This document shows positions 1 to 7,594 of a DNA stretch of 13,403 bases, piece after piece. The notes beneath the pieces were generated by a model that ran no database searches, was not told the origin of the DNA, and saw only the letters and a list, made by a program, of their open reading frames with translations. Made by a program: the position numbers and the translations under genes. This DNA comes from Lachnospiraceae bacterium (GTDB taxonomy: Bacteria > Bacillota_A > Clostridia > Lachnospirales > Lachnospiraceae), in contig JAGCAV010000131.1 in the NCBI GenBank assembly GCA_017652545.1, positions 1 through 13,403 on the forward strand, given 5' to 3'. The stretch's first letter is position 1. Each line of letters starts with the position of its first letter.

Positions 1-33
1 AGGTATCTGGTAAAAGACGGCCCCATGTGGTAG

Positions 34-59
34 AATTGTCATGAAGATGGCGGACAATT
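34..59. repeat. 7-bp inverted repeat in the leader of the c-di-GMP gene
   Basis: AATTGTC at 34-40 is matched by its exact reverse complement GACAATT at 53-59, with a 12-base spacer. It lies about 115 bases upstream of the preferred start at 173, so it could be an operator or an RNA hairpin in the untranslated leader. TAGAAT at 31-36 resembles a -10 element, but no good -35 is seen 17 bases upstream of it. Seven-base arms can arise by chance, so any function is speculative. Confidence 0.3.
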
Positions 60-159
60 GCCAAGAATGGTTTTTTTACAGTGATCGGTCACCTGCCATG
101 AAACCAACGAAAGAGCGGGAAAGCGCTGAATTGCAGCTGGCCAGGCAGAAAATGACAGC

Positions 160-165
160 AGGAGG
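160..165 (+). promoter_or_regulatory. Ribosome binding site that fixes the start at 173
   Basis: AGGAGG lies 7 bases before the ATG at 173. The reading frame is open further upstream, with in-frame ATGs at 41, 47, 98 and 152. None of these has a comparable Shine-Dalgarno sequence, and the peptide upstream of 173 resembles no domain. The start at 173 is therefore preferred. Confidence 0.85.
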
Positions 166-172
166 ATTTACC

Positions 173-3100
173 ATGCCCCCTACGAAAAAATATCGTTTTG
201 ATCCGGGAATTCAGGAAACCATGGAACGATTGCCAGTTCCGTTTGCCGTATATCAGTTTATTGATGGACAGGTGATCACCATCGTCCTTTCAGACGGCTT
301 CTGCCGGCTTCTTGGCTATAGCGAACGGGATCAGGCGTGTTACGACATGGATCATGACATGTATAAAGATGCGCACCCTGATGACGTGGCACGGATTACC
401 CGGGAAGCCTTTCGCTTTGCATCCGGCGAAGGCAGCGAAGAATACGAAGCCGTATTCCGCACAAAGGCCGGTGTGGAATCGGACTATCATGTTGTTCATG
501 CCCATGGAATCCATGTATATCCTGAACCAGGTGTCCGGCTCGCTTATGTCTGGTATATAGACGAAGGTGTCTACATTGAAGGAGACGAATCGGCTGCCAA
601 CGGGATGAACCGAATGATCAACAGCGTTCTGCATCAGGAGAGCATCCTGCGGGCTGCAAATTATGATTCGCTGACCGGTCTTCCGAGCCTGGCATATTTC
701 TTCAAGCGGTGTGAAATCGAAAAGGAACGCTTTTTCAGCGAAGGAAAACAGGCCTGCCTTCTGTATATCGACCTGAACGGGATGAAATACTATAACCACA
801 GGAACGGATTCGCAGCGGGAGACAGGCTCCTGCAGGCTTTTGCGGACCTCCTGGCAAAAATGTTCGGGCATGAAGAATGTTGTCATATCGGCGCAGATCG
901 TTTCGCTGCAGCTTCTAGAGAGGTCGGGCTTGAAGACCGCCTGCGGCTTTTCTTTGATGAAACGGAAAAGCTGGAAGAACATCTGCCGGTGCGGGTTGGC
1001 ATCTACTCAACGAGTATTGAGGATGTGCCGGTCAGCAATGCGTATGACCGGGCAAAAATGGCTTGTGACAGCATCCGAAAATTGGAAACTTCCTCTTTTC
1101 AATTCTATACAAGAGACCTGAGCGAAGCAGATAAAAACCGTCGCTATATTCTGAGCAACATTGACAGAGCTATTTCCGAAAAGTGGATTCAGGTATATTA
1201 TCAGCCGATTGTCCGGGCAGCAAACAGCAGGGTATGCGAAGAAGAAGCGCTTGCCAGATGGACAGATCCGGAGAAAGGTATCTTGTCACCGGCTGAGTTC
1301 ATTCCTCATCTGGAGGAGTCCGGGCAGATTTACAAACTGGATCTGTATATGCTTGAACAGGTGCTGGTGAAAATGAGACTCCTGAAGGAGGCGGGGCTGA
1401 CCGTCGTTCCACAGTCGATTAACCTCTCCAGATCGGATTTCAGTGCATGTGATATCGTGGAAGAAATCAGGAAACGCGTTGACGGAGCAGGTGTCCGGCA
1501 TGAGATGATCACGGTAGAGATCACAGAGAGCATAATCGGCAGTGATTTTGAGTACATGAAGGCGCAGATCCAGCGCTTTCAGCAACTTGGCTTCCCGGTA
1601 TGGCTGGATGACTTCGGAAGCGGATATTCATCGCTTGAGGTTCTGCAGAGCATCCGTTTTGACCTGATCAAATTCGACATGAGCTTTATGCGCAGACTGA
1701 ACGAAGGAGACAGCGCACGAATTGTTCTGACGGAGCTTATGAAGATGGCGGCGTCCCTGGGGGTCAGCACAGTCTGTGAAGGCGTGGAAACAGAGGAGCA
1801 GGCAAGTTTCCTCCGGGAGATCGGATGCTCCAAGCTGCAGGGCTATTATTTCTGCAAGCCTGTTCCTATTGAGGAAATTCTGGACAGATATAAGACGGGA
1901 AGACAGATTGGATTTGAGGATCCGGATGTATCCGGTTATTTTGAGACAATTGGACGGATCAATCTTTACGATCTGGACGTGGTTGCCAGTCAGGATGAGA
2001 ACCTGCTCCATAATTCGTTTAACACTATACCGGTCGGAATCATTGAGATCAATGGCAATCAGGTGCGGCTTGTACGAAGCAATCCTTCTTACAGGGAGTT
2101 TCTGAAACGCTTCTTTGGGTTGATGGTTCCGCAACAACAAGTAGATAAATACAACCCCTTTAACATGCCATTCGTGAACATTATCGCGAAAAACTGTACA
2201 GAGCAGGGGAAACCACTCATATATGATGAAACCATGCCGGACGGGTCAGTTGTACATTCTTTTGCCCGCAGGATCGATGTGAATCCGAAAACAGGTGATA
2301 TCGCTGTAGCTGTAGCGATTCTCTCCATCAGCCAACCGGATGAGGTGCTGCCAGTCGAGCGGATTCTTTCCGTGCTTGGACAGATTGGTGATCATATACC
2401 GGGCGGTTTCTTTATCTACAGAGCGGACGAAAGTGAAGGACTGCTGTATGCCAATAAGGCAGTTTGCGATATTTTCGGCTGCGAAAGTCTGGATGAGTTC
2501 AAAGCATATACCGGCTTCACATTCAGGGGGATGGTACATCCTGCGGATTATGAAATGGTTGCCGCCTCTGTAACGAAGCAGGTCAGAGAGAACAAAGATG
2601 ACCAGGATTATGTGGAATACCGGATTGTGCGTAAAGATGGCGGAATCCGCTGGATTACGGATTACGGCCAGTACATGGAATCCGGCGTTGGCTCGGGTTT
2701 GTATTTTGTGTTCGTCTCGGATAATACCGACATGCATCAGCAGGCAGAATCAGACAAAGCGATCCGTTCCGCGGTCATTGAAGCACTGACAAATGCATAC
2801 GATTCCTTATGGCTCATCAGGGATGTGGAGACCCAGCAGTTTGAGCTGTATCGGATTGATCCGGAAATGGAGCACCTCATGCCGGCTCATATGGCGGTAA
2901 AGATCAGGAGATTCTCTGATGCCCTTGCTTTTTATTCGAAGCTGGTTCTGGAGGAAGACAGGCAGAGATTCCTGGATAGCGTTACGGCTGAGAACATCGT
3001 GAAAAACACGTCGAACAGCCTGATTTATTCTGTACCCTTTCGCCGTGTATTTGACAGCGAGATTCGGCATTACCGGGTGGAGTTCACAAGGCTGGATCTA

Positions 3101-4474
3101 CCAGGCGGAAAGACCGGCATCGTGGGCGGCTTTAAAAATGTGGATGAAGAAGTCAAAAGGAGTCAGCAGACGGACAGTAAATCCATACTCGGAAAGATCG
3201 CGGAAGCTTTCCTGGGCGCTTTTTCCAGTATTTATATTGTGAATTCCGAAACCAATGAATACCGGTGGTATTCGATCAATGCGGAATACAATTCTCTGCA
3301 GATCGAAAAATCTGGCCAGGATTTCTTCACAAGCATGGCTCGGGATGCACGATTGGTGGTATACGAAGAGGATCAGCACATTTTTACGGACGACATAAAA
3401 AAAGAGACACTGACAGAAGGACGGGAAAAGGAATTCATTTATCGCCTGATGATCGATGGCAAACCGCTTTATCATTCCATGAGGCTGATCAAAGGTGGTA
3501 TTCACGGAGAGGAAAACTACTTTATCCTCACGGTTCGTAATATCGATACGGAACACCGTGCCTTGCTGGAAAAGAAAAGGCTGGAAACGGAACGGGAACT
3601 GTTCAACCAGGTCGCAAACAGCCTTGCACGGGTATATGATGTGATTTATTACGTGAATACTGCCACAAACGAATACTCTGAGTTTTCCTCTACCAATCTA
3701 CTGGATGTTCTTCAGAAACCAGCGCAAGGGACAGATTTCTTCGAAAAATTGAAGGGTGATGCTCGGACAGTCATCTATCCGCAGGATTTAGAAAAGGTGC
3801 TTGCATTCCTGAATAAGAATACACTGATGAGCAGGCTGCGTTCTTCTGCTATGACCAGTGTAGAATACCGCCTGCAGATGGGCAGACAGCCGGTTTATGT
3901 ACGCCTTTCCGGTATGCTGGCCAACGACGATACCCATGTGATCCTGTGTGTGGAAAACATCGACGAAGATATCCGCATTCTGAATGAGGCGAACGAGAAA
4001 GCCAGGAGGGATTCTCTGACCGGTGTCCGGAACAAGTATGCATACTTTGAGGAAGAGAACCTTTTACAGCGGCATGTTGAAAACCAGGACGCACCGCCAT
4101 TTGGCATCGCTGTTTTCGATCTAAACGATCTGAAGAAGACGAACGATACCCAGGGACACGCAGTCGGGGATGAACTGATCATCGCGGGCTGTCGCCTGAT
4201 CTGCGAAACTTTCAAACACAGTCCGGTATTCAGAATTGGTGGTGACGAATTCGCGGCGATCCTCTCCGGGCAGGATTATGATAACCGGGAGTTGCTGCTT
4301 CGGACCATCCGAGAGACTTCCCAGGCTCATCAAAAACAAGGCGCAGGAGTTATCGTAGCGTCCGGTATCGCATTATATGATCCGATGGAAGACCATACCG
4401 TTGCGGATGTTTTTAAACGGGCGGATGAACAGATGTACAGGAATAAGAAAGAATTAAAAGCGCATGGCAGTTGA
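173..4474 (+). CDS. Multi-PAS bifunctional cyclic-di-GMP protein (PAS-GGDEF*-EAL-PASx5-GGDEF)
   Basis: This is a predicted cytoplasmic enzyme of 1433 residues that both makes and breaks c-di-GMP; no membrane segment or signal peptide is visible. Order of domains: PAS (about 16-131); degenerate GGDEF (164-311) reading GADRF at 240-244; EAL phosphodiesterase (322-571); five PAS-like modules (about 611-718, 732-854, 862-991, 1002-1126, 1140-1264); and C-terminal GGDEF (1274-1430). The EAL domain keeps EAL 358-360, N417 in NLS, EITES 449-453, DD 479-480, K500, E536 in EGVE and Q556, so it should be active. The C-terminal domain has an intact GGDEF at 1356-1360 and FDLN near 1315. It lacks the RxxD product-inhibition site, where FKHS stands instead. 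The first GGDEF has lost key GTP and metal residues and may act as an allosteric GTP sensor, as reported for some GGDEF-EAL proteins. The ligands of the PAS modules cannot be read from sequence. The gene stands alone and is more AT-rich than the genes to its right. Confidence 0.93.
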   Translation: MPPTKKYRFDPGIQETMERLPVPFAVYQFIDGQVITIVLSDGFCRLLGYSERDQACYDMDHDMYKDAHPDDVARITREAFRFASGEGSEEYEAVFRTKAGVESDYHVVHAHGIHVYPEPGVRLAYVWYIDEGVYIEGDESAANGMNRMINSVLHQESILRAANYDSLTGLPSLAYFFKRCEIEKERFFSEGKQACLLYIDLNGMKYYNHRNGFAAGDRLLQAFADLLAKMFGHEECCHIGADRFAAASREVGLEDRLRLFFDETEKLEEHLPVRVGIYSTSIEDVPVSNAYDRAKMACDSIRKLETSSFQFYTRDLSEADKNRRYILSNIDRAISEKWIQVYYQPIVRAANSRVCEEEALARWTDPEKGILSPAEFIPHLEESGQIYKLDLYMLEQVLVKMRLLKEAGLTVVPQSINLSRSDFSACDIVEEIRKRVDGAGVRHEMITVEITESIIGSDFEYMKAQIQRFQQLGFPVWLDDFGSGYSSLEVLQSIRFDLIKFDMSFMRRLNEGDSARIVLTELMKMAASLGVSTVCEGVETEEQASFLREIGCSKLQGYYFCKPVPIEEILDRYKTGRQIGFEDPDVSGYFETIGRINLYDLDVVASQDENLLHNSFNTIPVGIIEINGNQVRLVRSNPSYREFLKRFFGLMVPQQQVDKYNPFNMPFVNIIAKNCTEQGKPLIYDETMPDGSVVHSFARRIDVNPKTGDIAVAVAILSISQPDEVLPVERILSVLGQIGDHIPGGFFIYRADESEGLLYANKAVCDIFGCESLDEFKAYTGFTFRGMVHPADYEMVAASVTKQVRENKDDQDYVEYRIVRKDGGIRWITDYGQYMESGVGSGLYFVFVSDNTDMHQQAESDKAIRSAVIEALTNAYDSLWLIRDVETQQFELYRIDPEMEHLMPAHMAVKIRRFSDALAFYSKLVLEEDRQRFLDSVTAENIVKNTSNSLIYSVPFRRVFDSEIRHYRVEFTRLDLPGGKTGIVGGFKNVDEEVKRSQQTDSKSILGKIAEAFLGAFSSIYIVNSETNEYRWYSINAEYNSLQIEKSGQDFFTSMARDARLVVYEEDQHIFTDDIKKETLTEGREKEFIYRLMIDGKPLYHSMRLIKGGIHGEENYFILTVRNIDTEHRALLEKKRLETERELFNQVANSLARVYDVIYYVNTATNEYSEFSSTNLLDVLQKPAQGTDFFEKLKGDARTVIYPQDLEKVLAFLNKNTLMSRLRSSAMTSVEYRLQMGRQPVYVRLSGMLANDDTHVILCVENIDEDIRILNEANEKARRDSLTGVRNKYAYFEEENLLQRHVENQDAPPFGIAVFDLNDLKKTNDTQGHAVGDELIIAGCRLICETFKHSPVFRIGGDEFAAILSGQDYDNRELLLRTIRETSQAHQKQGAGVIVASGIALYDPMEDHTVADVFKRADEQMYRNKKELKAHGS

Positions 4475-4533
4475 TTCGCTTAAACTCACACTGTCTGAGT
4501 GGTGGACAGCTACGTGCCAGGACAGTACCTCCG

Positions 4534-4674
4534 CGGTAGTCAGCCGGTAGAAAATGTACTATGATCCAACTTTTATTCATCTGTCACGGCAGCAGTAGCC
4601 GACAGAGCGCAAATCGTTGCCTTGTGCGGCTTTGTGCGGCATATCTTTCCCTTTGGCCGGAAGGCTGACTACCG
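4534..4674. repeat. 141-bp segment bounded by 12-bp perfect inverted repeats
   Basis: CGGTAGTCAGCC at 4534-4545 is the exact reverse complement of GGCTGACTACCG at 4663-4674. The 117 bases between them encode nothing recognisable. It could be a small non-autonomous element of the MITE type, or the closing stem of a structured RNA. The pentamer TACCT occurs outside both ends (4526-4530 and 4681-4685) but not flush with them, so it is not a clean target-site duplication. Confidence 0.4.
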
Positions 4675-4982
4675 TTTTGCTACCTTTGAGGGAAGTAAGA
4701 CAAAATATGTATGGAAGGGCAGGACAAACGTACAACCGTTGTACTACCAGAGTGAGCTTTGGACCTTATGTACCAACGGTTTCAGAGAATTGAAGGACAG
4801 GAGATATATACCCTGAAGGCCAGAGAGAGATGTGGATGCTGATCAGCTCCGTCGCCCACAGGATGGGCAGTGAATCGAGGAATGTACTAGAAGACCGGTA
4901 TTTACAGAGAATATTTCACACTACCGTACCCTTGGGCTGTTCATGCTTATGCATGATTATGATTTAAGAAACAGGCCCTGGT

Positions 4983-5012
4983 AAAAAAACAAACCCCTGT
5001 TTCCAGAGGTTT
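4983..5012 (-). terminator. Intrinsic terminator of the nanE-nanK-nagA operon
   Basis: Read on the minus strand, AAACCTCTG pairs with CAGGGGTTT (9 base pairs, one of them T-G) around a GAAA loop, followed by G and seven T. It lies about 60 bases past the nagA stop and is a typical rho-independent terminator for the leftward operon. Confidence 0.85.
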
Positions 5013-5025
5013 ATCAATGGTCTGG

Positions 5026-5049
5026 CCGCTGCTTCCGAAGCGGTTTTTT
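5026..5049 (+). terminator. Intrinsic terminator for rightward transcription
   Basis: CCGCT (5026-5030) pairs with AGCGG (5039-5043) around an 8-base loop, followed directly by six T (5044-5049). It faces the leftward terminator at 4983-5012, so the two form a convergent pair between the loci. It is the only T-tract terminator seen on the + strand after the c-di-GMP gene, some 550 bases past that gene's stop codon. Confidence 0.7.
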
Positions 5050-5072
5050 CATGACTGTCTGTTGCAGCCGGA

Positions 5073-6197
5073 TTATACCCGGATCACGCCGGCGTGCTTC
5101 CATTCGCGGGTCCAGCGGGTCAGAATGCCCGGCGCTCCGGGAATTATCCGCCCGGCGGCTGTTTCGTGGACGGACGCCGCGGGGGCGGCGGTGCACATGG
5201 CGCAGGCGGCCTCCGGCGCGATACCGAAGGTATGAATCAGATTTTCCAGGGCTTTCGGCATGGTCAGTACGGATCCTGCCAGGGTGCCGTCCGCCAGCCG
5301 GGCCTGGCCGGCCTGTACGGTCACCTTCTGGCCGCCGAGGGCGTATTCGCCGTCCGGCATGCCCGCCGCCTCCATGGCGTCGGTGATGGCCACAGCCTGC
5401 GCCGGGCCCTTGCAGCGGGCAATGAGGCGAACGATATCCCGGTGCAGATGCACCCCGTCACAGATCATTTCACAGTACAGCCTGTCGTCTGTCATAGCGG
5501 CGCCGGGCACGCCCGGCTTCCGATGATGCACCGGCGTCTGGGCGTTGAAGGTATGGGTCACGTGGTCGGCGCCCCAGTCCGCAGCAGCGTGCACCGTCTC
5601 CGCATCTGCCGAAGTATGGCCGATGGAAACATGGATCCCCGCGGCCGCAGCTTTCCGGATGAAATCCTCGCTGCCCGCCCGCTCTGGAGCCAGGGTGATC
5701 AGGCTGACAATTTCCGGATGGCCGTCCGTCATCCAGAGGAAATCCTCCCACGATGGATCCCGGAAAAACTCCTTCCGCTGGGCACCGGCTCGCTCCTCCC
5801 GCAGGAAGGGTGCTTCCATATGCGCTCCGAGGATCCGGGCACCGTTCTCCTCCGGCCGTTCCATGATCTGCCGAATCCCCCGCAGGGCATTCTTTGTCTC
5901 CTCCGGGGAAGCGCTCATGGTGGTTGGGCAGAAGGCGGCGACTCCCAGCTCCGCCAGGTCCCGGCTCATGGCGCGGACCGCTTTCTCCCCATCCATGGTA
6001 TCATGCCCCCGGAAGGCATGAATATGTACATCCACAAAACCCGGTACCAGGAAATCCCCGCCCAGGTCCAGAACTTCCTCTCCCTCCCCGGGAGACAGGA
6101 ATTCTCCGGTTTCCTCGATCACACCGCCCTCCAGGCGGAGATGTAGGCCTTTCTGGAATTCTCTGCCGTCAAATACAACAGCGTTGACAATCAGCAT
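5073..6197 (-). CDS. nagA: N-acetylglucosamine-6-phosphate deacetylase
   Basis: This cytoplasmic amidohydrolase converts GlcNAc-6-P to GlcN-6-P and acetate, the last step of the sialic acid route encoded here. Its 374 residues are normal for the family. Visible motifs are HxH (H58, H60), E128 in HMEAP, GHTSA with H194, THTFNA with H215, the HHRKPGVPGAAM segment (224-235), CDGVH (246-250) and the catalytic Asp D273 in ITDAM. Keeping HxH points to the two-metal form known from Bacillus and Thermotoga rather than the single-zinc E. coli form. The usual EGP after the metal-binding Glu reads EAP. The C-terminal tail lacks the common ADLVVLD-like motif and ends in an unusual basic, Trp-rich stretch. 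It starts 15 bases after the YhcH-like gene, with GAGG about 9 bases before the ATG, and is the last gene before the terminator. Confidence 0.95.
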   Translation of the reverse strand: MLIVNAVVFDGREFQKGLHLRLEGGVIEETGEFLSPGEGEEVLDLGGDFLVPGFVDVHIHAFRGHDTMDGEKAVRAMSRDLAELGVAAFCPTTMSASPEETKNALRGIRQIMERPEENGARILGAHMEAPFLREERAGAQRKEFFRDPSWEDFLWMTDGHPEIVSLITLAPERAGSEDFIRKAAAAGIHVSIGHTSADAETVHAAADWGADHVTHTFNAQTPVHHRKPGVPGAAMTDDRLYCEMICDGVHLHRDIVRLIARCKGPAQAVAITDAMEAAGMPDGEYALGGQKVTVQAGQARLADGTLAGSVLTMPKALENLIHTFGIAPEAACAMCTAAPAASVHETAAGRIIPGAPGILTRWTREWKHAGVIRV

Positions 6198-6212
6198 ACC
6201 TTTTTTCCTCTC

Positions 6213-6683
6213 TCAGTCCATCAGCACTTTCACAACGAGCTTCCGGTCCGGTACGGGCGCCGCAGGAGACAGAGGCCCCTTGTCTTTCTCCGGATAAAGC
6301 CCGGGGGCATGCGCCTCTCCCGGCAGGAAAACCGTGAATCCGCCTTCCTCCAGCTCAAAAGGTACCTGCCGGTCCGCTTCGCAGAACCAGACGTCATTTT
6401 CCGGCTTTCCGGAGAGTTCCTTGCCTTTCCGGCCGTACCGGAAGCCTTCCCGGCCCCGCAGGATAATCTGAATGTCCGCATAGCGGCGATGTACTTCAAA
6501 GACCGGCTCCTTCGGCTCCAGCCGGTTTTCCGACATAACGGCATACACTCTCTCCCCGTCAATATCCGTCCTTCCGGGCTCCAGCGCCTCCGGATCCGTT
6601 TCCTGCAGCCAGCGAACCGCGGTTTCAAAGTTGGGACTGATCCCAGCATATTTCACAATGCAGTCCAGGGTGTCAAGAATCAT
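6213..6683 (-). CDS. YhcH/YjgK/YiaL family protein, probable N-acetylneuraminate anomerase (NanQ-like)
   Basis: This 156-residue member of the YhcH/EbgC family (DUF386) is a small cupin-like metalloprotein. The E. coli member YhcH (NanQ) speeds anomerisation of Neu5Ac, giving the aldolase the open-chain form it uses. Family signatures are FEVHRRYADIQ at 62-72 (E63, H65, D70), FLPGEAHAPG at 119-128 (H125) and the closing KLVVKV at 148-153. Its ATG overlaps the nanK stop by four bases (ATGA), and a strong AAGGAGG lies just upstream inside nanK, so coupled translation is likely. The location among nanE, nanK and nanA supports the sialic acid role. Another sugar anomer as substrate cannot be excluded from sequence alone. 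Confidence 0.9.
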   Translation of the reverse strand: MILDTLDCIVKYAGISPNFETAVRWLQETDPEALEPGRTDIDGERVYAVMSENRLEPKEPVFEVHRRYADIQIILRGREGFRYGRKGKELSGKPENDVWFCEADRQVPFELEEGGFTVFLPGEAHAPGLYPEKDKGPLSPAAPVPDRKLVVKVLMD

Positions 6684-7594
6684 TTTTCCTCCTCCTTGTC
6701 CAGCCAGAACCGGACTGCGCCGATCATCCCGGCGTCATTTCCCAGTTCCGCGCTCTCAATCTGCAGTCCTTCTGCGAACCGCGGCATGCATCTCCGCAGG
6801 ACCGCCTTCCGAAGGGGATCGATCAGCAGCTTCTGTTGCCGGCTTACGCCTCCTCCGATGAGGATCATCTCCGGATTAAAGAGATGCACCAGGCTGGTGA
6901 GCCCTTCCGCAATATCCCGGATCCAGTCTTCCAGGGCGCTCCGAAAGACTTCATTTCCCTGCCCGATTTCCCCGAAGATGATCTTCCCGTTCAGGCCCTC
7001 CCGGCCTGTGCGTTCCGCGCACTGCCGCACCAGTGCGGTGGTGGAGGCGTAATACTCAAAAACGCCCCGCTTGCCACAGGGGCAGAGCGGACCGTCTGCC
7101 CGGAGCGTAAACTGTCCCAGTTCTCCGGCAATCCCCCGCCGCCCGTCCAGAAGTCGGCCGCCTGTGATCACGCCGCCGCCCACGCCGGTGCCCAGGGTGA
7201 TCATCAGTACATCCCGGAGGCCTCTTGCCCGGCCGGTGAAAGCTTCTCCGAGGACGGCCGCGTTCGCGTCATTCAGCGCCCGGGTTTTTACGCCGAAGGC
7301 TTTCTCCAGGGCCGCCTTCAGCTGTGTCCCTTCGTATCCGGGGATATTCCCGTTGGTGCCGATGACCACGCCGGTCTCCGAATCCACCTGGCCGCAGGCG
7401 GAAACTGCGATTCCTTCCGGCTTTTCCGGCCAGGAAGCCAGGAACGTCTCCGCCGTTTTCAGTACCGTTTCCAGCAGGGGGGTTTTGTATCCGTCAAAGG
7501 AAACGCTCGCGGAGATGGTTTCATACAGGTTTCCCAGGCGGTCCGCCCGGCCCATCTTGACTTCCGTGCCACCCAGATCAATCGCCAGAATCAT
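6680..7594 (-). CDS. nanK: ROK-family sugar kinase, probable N-acetylmannosamine kinase
   Basis: This 304-residue ROK kinase is predicted to phosphorylate ManNAc at O6 with ATP; the product is the substrate of the adjacent NanE. The N-terminal phosphate-binding motif DLGGT (6-10), catalytic Asp D109 in NDAN and second glycine loop GTGVGGG (135-141) are intact. The ROK zinc motif, usually GHx(9)CxCGxxGC, is altered: Gln161 stands for the His and Val178 for the third Cys, while C171 and C173 remain. ROK enzymes vary in sugar preference, so the ManNAc assignment rests on its position between nanE and the YhcH-like gene. Glucokinase or GlcNAc kinase activity is the main alternative. The start overlaps the nanE stop by four bases (ATGA) with only a weak GGTGG nearby, suggesting coupled translation. 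Confidence 0.87.
   Translation of the reverse strand: MILAIDLGGTEVKMGRADRLGNLYETISASVSFDGYKTPLLETVLKTAETFLASWPEKPEGIAVSACGQVDSETGVVIGTNGNIPGYEGTQLKAALEKAFGVKTRALNDANAAVLGEAFTGRARGLRDVLMITLGTGVGGGVITGGRLLDGRRGIAGELGQFTLRADGPLCPCGKRGVFEYYASTTALVRQCAERTGREGLNGKIIFGEIGQGNEVFRSALEDWIRDIAEGLTSLVHLFNPEMILIGGGVSRQQKLLIDPLRKAVLRRCMPRFAEGLQIESAELGNDAGMIGAVRFWLDKEEEK

Larger units (their letters stand above)
4475..5025. other. Gene-poor stretch of about 550 bases between two loci
   Basis: No convincing gene is seen. The longest open frame (4622-4816, TTG start) has no ribosome binding site and matches no family I recognise. Just after the stop of the c-di-GMP gene, two mutually exclusive weak hairpins are possible (4484-4500 and 4491-4509), neither followed by a T-tract. 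Also present are a 12-bp inverted repeat (4534-4545 with 4663-4674), a 15-base near-palindrome with 7-base arms (4730-4744) and a small hairpin TCATGC-TTAT-GCATGA (4941-4956). The stretch could be a decayed gene, an insertion remnant, or a long 3' region of the upstream transcript that ends at the + terminator at 5026-5049. Confidence 0.5.

Noticed and set aside
41..172. Longer N-terminus for the c-di-GMP protein
   Set aside because: The strong AGGAGG at 160-165 supports 173 as the start, and the upstream 44 codons show no domain character.
4730..4744. 15-base near-palindrome GTACAAC-C-GTTGTAC
   Set aside because: It is a good small palindrome but has no gene, promoter or second copy nearby to give it a role.
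4622..4816. 64-codon + strand frame (TTG start) in the gene-poor stretch
   Set aside because: There is no Shine-Dalgarno, the start is weak, and the product resembles no family I know. A decayed gene fragment remains possible.
5094..6146. 350-codon + strand open frame opposite nagA
   Set aside because: It is a shadow of nagA; the translation has no recognisable domain and no ribosome binding site.
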